Made by a program: the position numbers and the translations under genes. Source: Marsupella aquatica (lineage: Eukaryota; Marchantiophyta). Taken from it: a DNA stretch of 64,000 nucleotides. The notes beneath the pieces were generated by a model. The model was not told the origin of the DNA, ran no database searches, and saw only the letters and a list, made by a program, of their open reading frames with translations. How positions within the stretch are numbered: the first letter of the stretch is position 1; each line of letters begins with the position of its first letter. The stretch covers positions 22,258,001 to 22,322,000 of the forward strand of contig OZ316895.1 of assembly GCA_973895155.1 (NCBI GenBank), given 5' to 3'. Positions 25,201-36,195 of this stretch are shown here, in pieces.

Positions 25201-25975
25201 GCGGAAGCGATGTGAGAGCGACTTATTACGGGAGAATTCGTCAAATTAGTGTCCACAGTTGTTTTCTCAATGTCTGCAGCATTTTCAATCGTAAATTGGT
25301 TATTGACCTTTCTTTGGGTGCTGATGATGGTCGGTGAGAACTACTTCGGTATAGCTTAGTGGAGTAGACAATGTTGAAATTATCGTGGATGTGCAGATTA
25401 AATGCGAAGGCATGGTGGTGACTGGCGAGACACAAGAAAAAGTGATTGAGGGGTTAAATGGTCTCCGAGCTGATGCTGTTGTTGTGGGTACGCATGACCG
25501 GAGTGCTGTTTCAAGGTAAGACACTTCTGCTCGAACCGATACTTTTGTTGTCATATGTAATCGAAAAAATTGAAGGTTGCCCAGTGTACATCACCAATAG
25601 GAGAAGCCTACCATAGACGTTTTCTCGGCGTGATTGATAGGAGCAGTAATATATATCTACTGCGACATTGATCTTATTTCAGGGTATGGATTCTTGCCAT
25701 CTCTTGTTTGTTACAAGATGCTTTATTAGTAGAGTCACCATTCTTCTTGTTGTAGAGCAAGTAAGACTTCGACAGATTCATTTGGGTCTGAGATCGTTAA
25801 GAGCACGAGCATGACTTTTCATTTGTGTGTAGTAACATAGAATCTCTTGCCTTGCAGGACATTCTTGGGTAGTGTGAGCGACTATTTGGCTCACAACAGT
25901 CCGTGCCCTCTCATTGTTGTGAAGTCTGGCAAGAACCTTCCTGAGCCTGAAGTGGGACATCAACATGCAGTATGA
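22267..25975 (+). CDS. Two-domain universal stress protein (UspA family)
   Basis: Predicted 364-aa protein from 8 exons: 22267-22438, 22751-22923, 23657-23775, 24105-24261, 24633-24744, 24932-25056, 25397-25515, 25858-25975. All introns are GT-AG and keep frame. Two tandem USP domains: residues about 7-170 (RRVMIAVDDSE to LLGSISDYVLHNAPCTVAVV) and about 195-350 (RKIVIAVDEST to FLGSVSDYLAHNSPCPLIVV). The family binds nucleotides in the cytosol and functions in stress responses. The ATP motif G-x2-G-x9-G-S is present except that the second Gly is Ala in domain 1 (GSSASG) and Asp in domain 2 (GTHDRS), so nucleotide binding may be altered. Intron positions and phases repeat between the two halves. 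The ATG at 22,267 is the first in frame and gives the normal domain start. No signal peptide or membrane segment. Confidence 0.93.
25068..25159. repeat. 31-bp tandem repeat in a stress-protein intron
   Basis: Three copies of AAATGACGTGAAAAACGATG followed by ATTCATTGTCC at 25,068, 25,099 and 25,130. The unit contains TGACGT, an ACGT-type bZIP core. It lies in intron 6. Confidence 0.8.
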
Positions 25976-28900
25976 GGACGACAATGCATATCCTGTTGGA
26001 CTACCATAGCTATCAAGAACCCCCAGAACGGAAATTTGAACGAACAGATGTTCTGATTCAAGAAGACAGAAGGTGAGCAGATAGAAAAGCTTGTTTATCC
26101 AATTTTGAATCCGCCTTCAATGCCAACACATCAGCAGATCAGGGGAGGCAGTACTGTTTCCAATCCAAGTTTGAATCAAGGTCATGAAAACTGCAAATCC
26201 CAATTCAGCATTGCGGTGGAGCGAAGCGCTTTCTACTGGGAAGGACAGCTCGATTGGAAGTTGGGTAGTGAAAGATGAAATTAGAGCTTAGAGAAAGAGA
26301 ACTTAACACATGGGGGGAATTGGTTGACACGCTTCGAGCTTTTTCAGCTTGGTGAAAAAGTGTGAACAAGAAACTGACAGCATTGTATTCCTGCATTTCT
26401 ACTGGATAGCAAAACGACTTGAGCATATCGTTCCAGTGATGAAAGTCCTTAACCACGAGATGGTTAAGCAACTGTTGCGGCTGAATTAAGAAATATCGGT
26501 TCACGTTTTTCGTTGGGGAAAAATAATAATGCCATATTGTGAGCAACGTTCGTTATTACTTTGAAGTTTGGATATGTGAACATGATTCTTTTTCTAGCGA
26601 GTCCTGTTCCATTCTGGCAGGATCAGTTCTCCACTTTCTGGAGCAACCTCTGTTCTGAGGATGAAACATCGTTGTTTCCTTGCCTTTACTTTTCCACCAA
26701 CGGTAACCATTGCATCTCATCGTCTGATTGTTGTTCAGTCTGATGCTTCAGCTTGAAACTATACGTTGCCAGTTCCTCGTATGTTCCCTGCTCCGCCCTA
26801 TTCTTTTCCATAAAAGACAATCATTGCATTTCATCTCTAATTGTGGTGTTTAGTCGGATTCTTTATCCTGTTGGAACCTGCAGAATCTTTCCCTCCTCCG
26901 AAGATTGTCAATGCGTCAGAATAATTGGATTGATAGGGAACCCGAGCATACTGTCGAAACAATGGAAAAATATAAGCAGCTTCAGTTATTTGATTTTGTG
27001 CTAGAATCCATCAAAACTATTGGATAAGTACGATGATAGTTTCAATAAATCTTCCCAATGAGTAGATATGAATAGCTTGAATCATTAATTCCGTACTAGA
27101 CCCCAAAATGTTAAGCGCATGCTCTTCTGCGGGAGCATATCTTAAATCTAGGACACATTTATGTTACTCTTTACATGCAAGGTTAATGAAATATAACAAT
27201 GTAAGCGTTATACCTTCCATTATTACTTTAAAAACCCTTGCAGCAGGTTAATTATTATTCTTGTTATGAACCACTTTGATTTGATACTCTATTCTGTTGA
27301 TCGGAATTATGATTCTTGTTATGTTATGACCAATATAATTTGTTTTGATTGATTATTGTTATTGCATGGTATTTGCGTTTACGCACGTCCTTTGTGTAAT
27401 TATGTTGTTGCAGAACTTTCATCATTTTGAATGGGAAATTGATGCTGCAAAAATATATTATAACTTTGTCAATATTGTGTTGCAAAATGATGTTGTTGGG
27501 TAGACATTGCTGGGCAAAATGCAGTCAGGCAGTACCATGACGAGGCAGATTGATTTTTTCTCCATTTTTCCCTTTTCACCTTTATTTTATTTTCTCCCCT
27601 CCTCTCTACATGCAAGGGAGGTGGAGCGTGGGGGGAGCATGTCAATCAGGGAGGGAGAGTGATGTAGATGGGAGGGTGAGATTACTGTTGCAACAAATGG
27701 TACCAAGCAAGTGCGTTGCAACAGGCATATCAAAGGCAGATGCTACAGAGTACAGGATTGCAAGGTGGATTAATCAACCACTAAAACACCCAACCCTCCA
27801 AATCTTTTGTGCCTACTTTTGTGGAATTTGTAGACATGTTCCAAAAAATAAAATGGGCAAAAATGAATTCTGGCTGATTGCTCTATGAAGGTTTTGTGAT
27901 CATCCAACTTGCTAACAACCATCACTCACCCCAGATTCAATTGCGGTGAATGACAAGGATTTGTTTTTTAAAAACTAGCCTTTAGTTAGTATAATTTGCC
28001 AGCTGAAAATAATGGTTGGATCCCATACCTTGGACTTAACCATGGGCACAAAGCGGCCAACCAGGGGTGGTGGAAATAATACACGCTTCTTCACTGCACA
28101 ACCCACAGATGTCTGCTCTCCGCATCAACTTAATTTTTCAGGTTTTTCCCTTTTGCTCGGGTGGCAAATGTCACCGTATGTGAAAGAGAATGTTCTTTCA
28201 GTTTCTCTATATGTATATGCTATTTCCAATGATTTCTCTGTATGTGAAACTCCAATTTCGTGTATCTAGTTTTATGGCCAGGATGTAGCTCCTGCTGGGA
28301 CATGTGCCCTGTAAGGCTCAGGCATCTAGAAACGGATACATGGTAGACATCCATATCTGGATGAGAAACTGGCCTTTATAAAAAATTATAACCCATAGCA
28401 AAATTTATAAGAGTAGTGAAAACTACCCACCCCTGCACATAATTTTTTTTGTGAATACACTAAGATTTGAGGTGAGACCCTGACTCCTACCTTGTGGGGC
28501 AGCTCAGTGCTACCTTCCTGGTCAAGATCTGGAATATCTCTTTAGTAATATTTTCCTCAATATTTACTATAGTTAGAAAAAACAAAAATCTCTCATGCCT
28601 TTAAGTGTACTAAAGTCCTGTTTTGGGGGCATTATCAAAACCCAAATACAAGGTCCTGCCAAGTGTTAGAGTGATAGTTGTTCAAAATCTGACCTTTGCA
28701 GTGCCAAAAACTAAAACTTGGAAAGCAACTAAACAAGGAGGAGGTATGTGGAAATGGGAAAATAGAGGAAGAGGCATAAAGAGACGGAAAACAGGCAGGA
28801 GAGATTACAAGCCCATATTGAACTCATTGATTACACTATCAATTCAGCCAGTACCAACTTTATTTCTTTTGGAAGTCCAAATAAAACTCTTTATTAGCCT

Positions 28901-28990
28901 CTGCCCAAGGGACTGCACCTGCCCTTTGCCCCAATGCCTGTCCAATACCACTATCCATCTTTTGCTTATTTTTAGGCTCACCACCTTCCC
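25976..28990. other. Intergenic, 3' flank of stress-protein gene
   Basis: 25,976-26,550 is probably 3' untranslated sequence and flank. 26,560-26,900 has loosely repeated phrases (CCATTGCATCTCATC, CATTGCATTTCATC). 26,900-28,990 is AT-rich and repeat-like. A 113-codon minus-strand frame at 26,205-26,546 shows no motif. No gene supported. Confidence 0.45.
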
Positions 28991-29004
28991 CCAAAACTGA
29001 AAAT

Positions 29005-29285
29005 TACAGACCTTGGCGCACTAAACCTTTTTGGCAACAATATTTCTTGTGTAACTCACTGGTATTAAACTAGTTGACAATAATAGCCCCTCAAAACTCG
29101 ATCTTGGTGTACTACATCTTTTTGGCAACAATATTTCTTGTGTAACTCACTAGTATCAAACTAGTTGACAATAATAGCCCCTCAAAACTCGACATTGGCG
29201 TACTAAATCTTTTTGGCAACAATACTTCTTGTGTAACTCAGTGGTATCAAACTAGTTGACAATAATAGCCCTGAAAACTAGAACA
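29005..29285. repeat. Tandem repeat of about 91 bp, three copies
   Basis: The text CTTTTTGGCAACAATA-TTCTTGTGTAACTCA, followed by AAACTAGTTGACAATAATAGCCC, is repeated at about 29,027, 29,118 and 29,208. Copies differ at a few positions. Non-coding; adjacent to the SINE-like segment upstream of RNase E. Confidence 0.85.
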
Positions 29286-29393
29286 GAAGCTCTCATTTTT
29301 AGGGGCATTATACCCCATTAGCACTCCAAATAGGTCCTTCGTGTTCCTTTAAAAAACAGTGCTCCACACCCTTGTGCGTGCTTGGGGGGTTTA

Positions 29394-29460
29394 GGGTTTA
29401 ACCTGTGACCCCTCAGCTCCAGGCTCATCCCCTATCCCCCTGGCCAACTGAACTGAGCCA
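29394..29460 (-). mobile_element. tRNA-derived SINE-like head
   Basis: On the minus strand: TGGCTCAGTTCAGTTGGCCAG (A-box-like, near 29,445), then GGATGAGCCTGGAGCTGAG, then GGTCACAGGTTAAACCC (B-box-like, near 29,394-29,410). The middle GGATGAGCCT-GA is shared with the segment at 9495-9546, so both belong to one family. Confidence 0.5.
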
Positions 29461-29504
29461 GCTGGTTCGTTCCCTCGTGTTAGTTTTTGGTGCACGAGCG
29501 TCAC

Positions 29505-29990
29505 CTCTCGTTGTGAGCTCACGTATTCCTCTCTCTCAGTTTCCGAGAGCGCTCGTTCGATTCCTCTGTTCGTTTGCAATACAATCATTAGCAGGTTGCA
29601 GCATTTTGTTGAAGCATTTTGTTGAAGCTTCGCGCAGCAATCTGAGCCCTTTCAACTAACACTCTTGTCTTGTTTTGAGCTCACGGATCCCTCTCGCTCA
29701 GTTTCCGAGAGCGCTCGTTTGATTTGTTTGATTCGTTTGCGATGCAATAGCAGGGTGAAGCAGTTTGCTGAAGCTCCGCGCAGCAATCTGAACTCGTGTA
29801 ATTAACACTCTGTCTCGGTTAAGTCGTTCGCAGCCAGGTCGAAGCAGTTTCCCAAGCTCCAGCAAAGAAATGGTAGCTCGATCGACTCACACTCTGTCAC
29901 GGTTTCGATCGATGCTACATCAGGTTTAAGCATTTTGTCGACTCTCTGCACAGAAATCTTAGCTTTACAAACACTCTGTCCGTGCACGGG
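29505..29990. repeat. Degenerate tandem repeat in RNase E 5' flank
   Basis: Two good copies of about 164 bp start at about 29,514 and 29,678 (GAGCTCACG, CTCAGTTTCCGAGAGCGCTCGTT, GAAGCAGTTTG-TGAAGCT-CGCGCAGCAATCTGA). Two shorter diverged copies follow to 29,990, each ending in an ACACTCTGTC phrase. The array ends about 480 bp before the RNase E start codon, so it may lie in the promoter or 5' leader. Confidence 0.7.
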
Positions 29991-30467
29991 CTTCCCAACA
30001 TTCAATGATATTTGAATTTGACGTACTAAAATTCTTTAATGCTGGCTCCTGCAGCTCACTTGAATGTCTCTGCGGCAATCGTGACTCCCGGTTGTCATGG
30101 TCTAACAAGCAACTGACAGATATTGAGAATCCCGCCAGGAAGAGTCGGCCGTCAAGCCTTTCCCACAGGAGGATAAAACTTGCTTGTAGACAAATGAAAA
30201 GTAACAGCTCCCGACAGGAATTTTCTGCAGTACAACGCTGTTGGAATGGAGAGATCCAATCATGGGGTCAGTTATGGTACCATGAAGTCTGTTCTTTGCT
30301 TCATTAAATTGATGAATTTGTTGGAAAGCGGCTTCAGCAGAGGCAGAAGTTGTTCGCTCGTTGATGGGTGGGAAGTCTGTGGCGGGCCGTTGGTTGCAAA
30401 TTAGGCATGGCATTATTCACCTCTTGTAAGAAAGGGCGGGCCTTACGAGGGACCGTTGTCTCATTCC

Positions 30468-33400
30468 ATGGCCCTCTCTCACTGTGTTTTTTGGTTCTTT
30501 CCATCTGTCTCTTCCAAACCTGCTGCTGCCATTGAAAGGGTTAAGATCCATTTGGTGCGTAATTCTAACCCTAAATTGCGCACAAGCCTTTTGAAGGCGG
30601 TGCCATGGATTCCGAGAAAAATTCACAGCAGAGGATTTTCTGGAGAAGTCTTACAGATGGCTGTCACCCGGGCCAATGACCCCCAAGGTCAGGTGGAAGC
30701 AGCACCCAGTGAATGGCTGGATGGGATCAACGATGGAGAAGCCCCGATCACAGGAGCTGAAGTGACAAGGAAATCTCCGAGGCGACGGAGGAGAACCAAA
30801 GGGAAAGTAGATGAGGAAATCTCCTCCAATGAGGTAGGCAAGGGAGCTGAAAGTGAGCGAAGCCCAGACCGTGATGATAGCCAGGTCGTCTTGCAAGCCA
30901 ATTTCCAAAATGGAGAACTCTTAGAGGCGGCTGCCTCCCGGGCCAATGACCCCCAAGGTCAGATGGAAGCATCACCCAGTGAAGTGTCAGATGGGGAGAG
31001 AGATGGACACGCCGTGATCGAAGGAGCTGAAGTGACAAAGAAGCCTCCGAGGCGACGGAGGAAAACCAAAAAGAACGGAGACGAGGTAAAAACCTCCGAT
31101 GATGTGGCTATGAGGGCTGGAAGTGAAGGAAGCCTAGAGCCTGATGATGGTCAGCAGGTCTTGCAATCCAATCTCCAAACTGTAGAACTCTTACAGGTGG
31201 CTGCCACCAGGACCAGTGAACCCCAAGGTCAAGTGGAAGCATCACCCAATGAAGGGCCGGATGGGGAGAAAGATGGAGAAGCCCTGATGGCAGTAGCTGA
31301 GGTGAGAAAGAGACCTCCGAGGCGACGGAGGAGAAGCAAAAGGGATGTGGAAGGGGGGAAAGTTTCCGATGCTGTAGCCAAGAGGGCCGAAAGTGAAGGA
31401 AGCCTAGACCCTGATGATAGTCAGGTCGTCTTGCAATCCAGTCGCCAAAATGGCAGCGCATCAAAAGCTCGATCTGAAAATGGCACTGTCAGGGTAGACT
31501 CTATCGATATGCAGAATCAGATAATCAGAGCTGATTCTCAAGTGAATGAGGCCATCGCTGGTGACTCTATTGATCCTGCAAAACCTGCCAAGAAAAGTAA
31601 AAGGAGAAAGCGAAAGAAGGCCTCAAGCTCGCTCCAAACTGAATCACAGGCCGAACGGATTGTACCAAGTACAGATGATCTATACGAGTCCATTGTTTGG
31701 TGCACCGTACACTTGAAGGTGCAGGCAGATTTGGAGGAAAATTTAAGGTTATACGTGGTGGGAGCTAACCCTGAACTGGGTGGCTGGGACCTATCTCAGG
31801 CCTTGCCGCTACCTGAATCGGATGAAGAAGGCGTCTGGGAAAATACTCTGAAGGTGAAAACGCTCTGGGCTACTTCCTTACACTTGCTGAGTAGAAAGCG
31901 TGGTTAATGTCATTTGGTTTCGAAAATTCTCTGGGTAGTAGTTGCTTGCTCTCAGCATTGATTCTCATTCCGTGAAGCGCAGTAACGCTTTTAGTGCTAC
32001 TTAGAACCTACATAAAACTTTCTCGGTTACTGCATGAACACAAAGCTAACTTTGATCTGAAATCAGATACCAAGAGGTACTATGTTGGAGTACAAATACT
32101 TCACAGAATCTCAAGACGCAGATTCTGCAGTAATTGAGAGGTGGTTTGGACCTGAAATTCAGTATCTTTTGGCTTGGAAAGAGGATTCAGGCTCCGAAGT
32201 TGAGGTCATCAATGATTTGTGGGTACCGGAAGTCCCAGCGAAGCTTCCCTTGTTATCTTGGGGTGACCGGTGGTGGGAAGAGATGGATTCGATGAAAAGT
32301 AAGGAGGATTTGGGGGGTCTTGAAGGACACGACCAACAACTTGATTTTGAGCAAATATATAATAGAGAAGATGAGGCTTTGGATGTTGCTGAGAAGAAAG
32401 TTGAAATACCTGCAGAAGAGCCAGTAGTAGAGGAATGGCTGAAGAAGAAGATTAGAAAGAAAGTTTTTCCTAGGGAGGAACCCTGGCTTCTGGAGTCAAT
32501 GATTATGGACCAAAGAAATATTTCCGCCCGAAAGAAAAATGAGGATGCTCTAGAAGGAACAGACGGCGGAACAGAATCAGTTGTTGCAGAGCAGAAGGAC
32601 CCAGAAGTTGAAGTAGAGATCCTCATTAACTCTCCACAATGTACGATGCAAAGAATGGCAATATTAGAGGACGGGAAGCTTGTTGAGCTCCTTCTTGAAC
32701 CTGTAAATACAAGAGTCCAAGTAGGAAATGTCTACCTTGGGGTAGTAAGGCAGCTTCTACCTGGGATGACTGGAGTATTTGTAGATATTGGTGGCTTTCA
32801 GCTTTCCCTTCTGGATATAACGAGGAATCAGTACCCTTATACTTTCCCTAGCATTGGTCAGTTCATTGAAGTTCCCGCTGATGGACACTCGTGGGGCACT
32901 TTAGACGATGATGAGGAAAGTGACTGGGAGGACTCTGAGGCGGGAGTTGAAGATGAAGATGAAGATGAGGACGAGGACGAGGACGAAGACGAGGACGAGG
33001 ACGACCAGGACAGTGACTTTGTTGATGATGAGGAAGGAGGGGATGGGCAGCTTGACGAAGAAGACGAAGATGATACATCTAGACGAAGATCTACTCGCTC
33101 CAAACATCAAGTACATGATGCCATGGTTCAGGATCATGAGGGCAAAGAAGCTCGTGTTGTTTCTAAAGGGAGGAATTTGCATTCCCTAGCCCGAACAGAT
33201 TCTGGTAGCCCAGCAGGGCCCATAACAGTCAATTTTGGAAGGAAGCTGAAGAAGTGGAGAAAATTGCAAGAGGGGATGCAAATAATTGTTCAGGTCAAGA
33301 AAGAAGCATTGGGAAAAAAGGGTCCTCGCTTGACAGCCTTCCCGAGCTTAGCTGGTCGCTTCTGGGTAGGTATTAATGGAATGGCTACACTGTACATTCA

Positions 33401-36195
33401 CAAATTTTCATCGTATCGTGGGCTTCTGGCCCAAGTGCCCAAACGTGATCTTGCTAGTGATTTTGATCTCCTTTCGCACTTTTGGCAGGTACTCATTCCT
33501 GGAGGCAATGCAGTAGGGGTGTCACGGCGGATTACTGGTCCAGAGCGCAAGCGACTGAGACAAATGGCACAAGATATTTTACCACCAAACTTCTCATTGA
33601 CGGTCAGGACAGAGGCTCTTGGCCATAGCAAAGAAGAGCTGGAAAAAGATTTGACACGCCTTATGGAGACCTGGAAAGAAATCTTAGAGCGTGCTTCAGC
33701 GGCTGCAGTTGCGACTGAGCATGGAATGGAAGGTGCCATGCCAGTGCTATTACACAGAGCTATGGGACAGTTTCTTACAATTGTGAGGGATTTCTTCAAT
33801 GATAAGGTAAGAGACAAGGTATTCTTACCACATTTCGTTTTAATCTAGTTGACTCGTTACATAGGAAATCCCACAATAATAAAATACAATAGGTGACGTT
33901 CTGAGAAGACCTTTTCACTGATACCCTTAATTTCTCATTACGCAGGTACACAGGATGGTGATCGACTCTCCCCAGTGTTATCAGGAGGTAAAGTGAAGTC
34001 AAGTTAATCAAGATCTCGTTGGTTGATAATACTTGGAACATGTAATGGCCCGTAAAACTTTGCTTTTGAGGTTTCACAGCAGTTCCCTGGTCGTTGCGAC
34101 ATCTAATAATTGTCTCTTTGAGCAGGTGACAAGTTATCTTCAAGAAGTTGCTCCTCAGCTGTCTGATCGTGTGGAGCTTTACACTGACAAAACACCAATT
34201 TTTGATGCATTTGACATAGAATCTGAAATCGAAAAGTTTTCGAATCGGCGGTGAGTCAAATTCCTGTCCCATGGATGGAAGCTTTTCAAACTCGTGGGCA
34301 GCACTGCAGTTTATGTGATCTGCGAGCTCCTCTCTTTATCTCTTGGACTTATCTAAATGAGTTATTCTCGTTTTGCAGAGTTAGTCTTCCGAATGGGGGT
34401 TACTTAGTCATGGAAGAGACTGAGGCACTGGTTTCTATTGATGTAAATGGTGGAACTGGTGTCCTTTCTCATGATATTTCCCAAGAAGAGGCCATCCTCG
34501 CAGTCAATCTCGCCGCTGCTCGACAGGTAGGTTGAGACCTTTCCTGATCATGCCTGCACTCAGTTCCTTTTTACATCTGGCCCGGAAATTGGAGGGACAG
34601 ATTAGAGTCCTCATGTGTACAGCTTCCAAAGGGGTAGGTCCCGTCTTCCTGGTTGATGACCTGCCGGGATAACCTGAACTTCTAAGACATTGTCTTGCCA
34701 AAAAATTCCAGATCGCTACAGAGGTGCGGTTGAGGGACATTGGTGGCATCATCGTGGTCGATTTCATTGATATGCAGGATCCAAGTGAGTGCTTTCCACA
34801 GACTTGCCACCATTTTTGTTGTTTACATTTTTTTAGAGCGAAAGTATCATTAAAGTATGCTCATCAAATTGTGCTGGTAACTCCATTTCTCGTGAACAAA
34901 CAAAAATTTTGAGTTTTCTTCCCAAGAGACACAGTGCATCTCATTCTGACTGCAGATTGCTTTCTTTGACATTCTTTCTAATATTACAGAGAGTGAGAAA
35001 ATGGTGCATGAGGAGATGCGAAAGGCAATTGCGCGAGATCGTTCATCTCCTTCCCTCTCTGAAATCTCAGAGTTTGGACTCATGGAAATGACGAGGAAAA
35101 GAGTACGTAGCACAATTTTTCAAGTCCACTCTTGCAATGGCCGACTGCGGTGTTCAGCTTAAATTGTTTTTAAAATTGGTTGGAGTGGTGGGCATGACGG
35201 TTAAACATAATTGATTGACCTCACCCCAGTGTTCAATTGAGAGCTTTTCACAACTTGGTGGTTGTACAATTGCAACGGTTGGACTATTTGCCGCCTGGTG
35301 TCTCAGCCAGGTATGCGACTCTGACCACATTAAACTGTTATGAAAATAGGTGCGGCCAAGTGTGACTCTTACGATAAGTGATCCATGTTCTCATTGTGGT
35401 GGTGTGGGCCGTGTCGAAGCTCATGAAACTACGTTATCAAAGATAGAAAGGGCAGTTCTCCGTTTATCGGTGAGTACTCTTGGACACTATTTCGGTTTTA
35501 CTCTCTCCTTCCTGAAGGTATGCTTTGACAAGTTATTATGTGATACACTATAGTTGCTAACAGATGAATTGGATGGGATACTTGTAGGCGACAAGACCTG
35601 GGAATACAAATTCTTTGGACAGCACGAAATGGCCACAATTAGTCCTACGAGTGGATAACCATATGGGCGAGTACTTGAAAGGAAGAAAACGAAAACGAAT
35701 GACTCAGCTTAGTGCAGCTCTGAAAGTCTGGCTGCATCTCAAGGCAAGTTAATGTTGCTGTGGCGAATACTTTTTCCGTGTTATTTCCTACGGATTGTTA
35801 TTTCCTACGGATTGTTGAATAGCTCTACAGTCTGCTCTGTATGTTCCACATTTGTAATCCAACCGGGACAGATTTATTTGATTAGATCAGGGATATGATC
35901 TGAGTTCGATGCTTGATATGGTTGATAGAGTTCACACCATAAATGCAGCTCCAGGCTGAGAAAGTCTGTGCTCACAGTTGGATTATTGTACTATGGGCAG
36001 GTTGCTCTGGAGTTTACTATAGGTCAATTCCAAGTTCTTGAGCAGCATAGGATAGGGAGTGAGAAACGGTCAAATGGTGCTGGACACACGAAGTCAGATC
36101 AGCAGAATGTTGGCCCAGATTTATTTGGAAGGAGAGGAGTGTGGCCAGGCAAGCGGCGAAGAAATTTTGCGAATCAAGGTTCCACTAAAGAGTAA
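30468..36195 (+). CDS. RNE: Chloroplast-type RNase E/G with starch-binding module
   Basis: Predicted 1365-aa endoribonuclease from 10 exons: 30468-31853, 32067-33806, 33946-33987, 34126-34250, 34379-34526, 34712-34784, 34990-35102, 35350-35469, 35588-35743, 36001-36195. Order: basic, hydroxylated N-terminus like a plastid transit peptide; three 90-residue repeats (about 60-330); CBM20-like domain (about 406-500, GANPELGGWDL); S1 domain (about 656-880) split by an acidic insertion; RNase H-like and DNase I-like catalytic core. Metal ligands are visible: SIDVNGG (Asp about 1119) and VVDFIDM (Asp about 1164). The Zn-link C-x2-C is CSHC (about 1222-1225). Plant RNE processes chloroplast transcripts; about 1000 aa is usual, so this is long. 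The intron after 35,743 uses a GC donor (AAG|GCAAGT). ATG at 30,468 is the first in the open frame. Confidence 0.95.
30645..31457 (+). repeat. Three-copy 270-bp in-frame coding repeat of RNase E
   Basis: The phrase GCCAATGACCCCCAAGGTCA and relatives begin at 30,671, 30,941 and 31,211, exactly 270 bp (90 codons) apart. Each unit encodes R-x(2-3)-DPQGQ-EA-PSE, an Arg-rich K-PPRRRRR-(T/S)K block, an acidic part and DDSQVVLQ. A fourth start (SRQNGSAS) is aborted. It lies between the presumed transit peptide and the CBM20-like domain. Confidence 0.9.

Noticed and set aside
30651-31464. Minus-strand frames with repeated LHFGNWLARRP-like text
   Set aside because: Antisense readings of the 270-bp RNase E coding repeat; the plus strand carries the family protein.
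32858-33189. Long Ser-rich, Arg-rich or Met-Lys-rich frames across the acidic run
   Set aside because: They are other-frame readings of the GAY/GAR-rich acidic tract in RNase E exon 2.
35744-35967. RNase E ending early after exon 9
   Set aside because: Using the GC donor restores an in-frame last exon to a natural stop, and the joined sequence V-A-L-E-F-T fits the preceding K-V-W-L-H-L-K helix.
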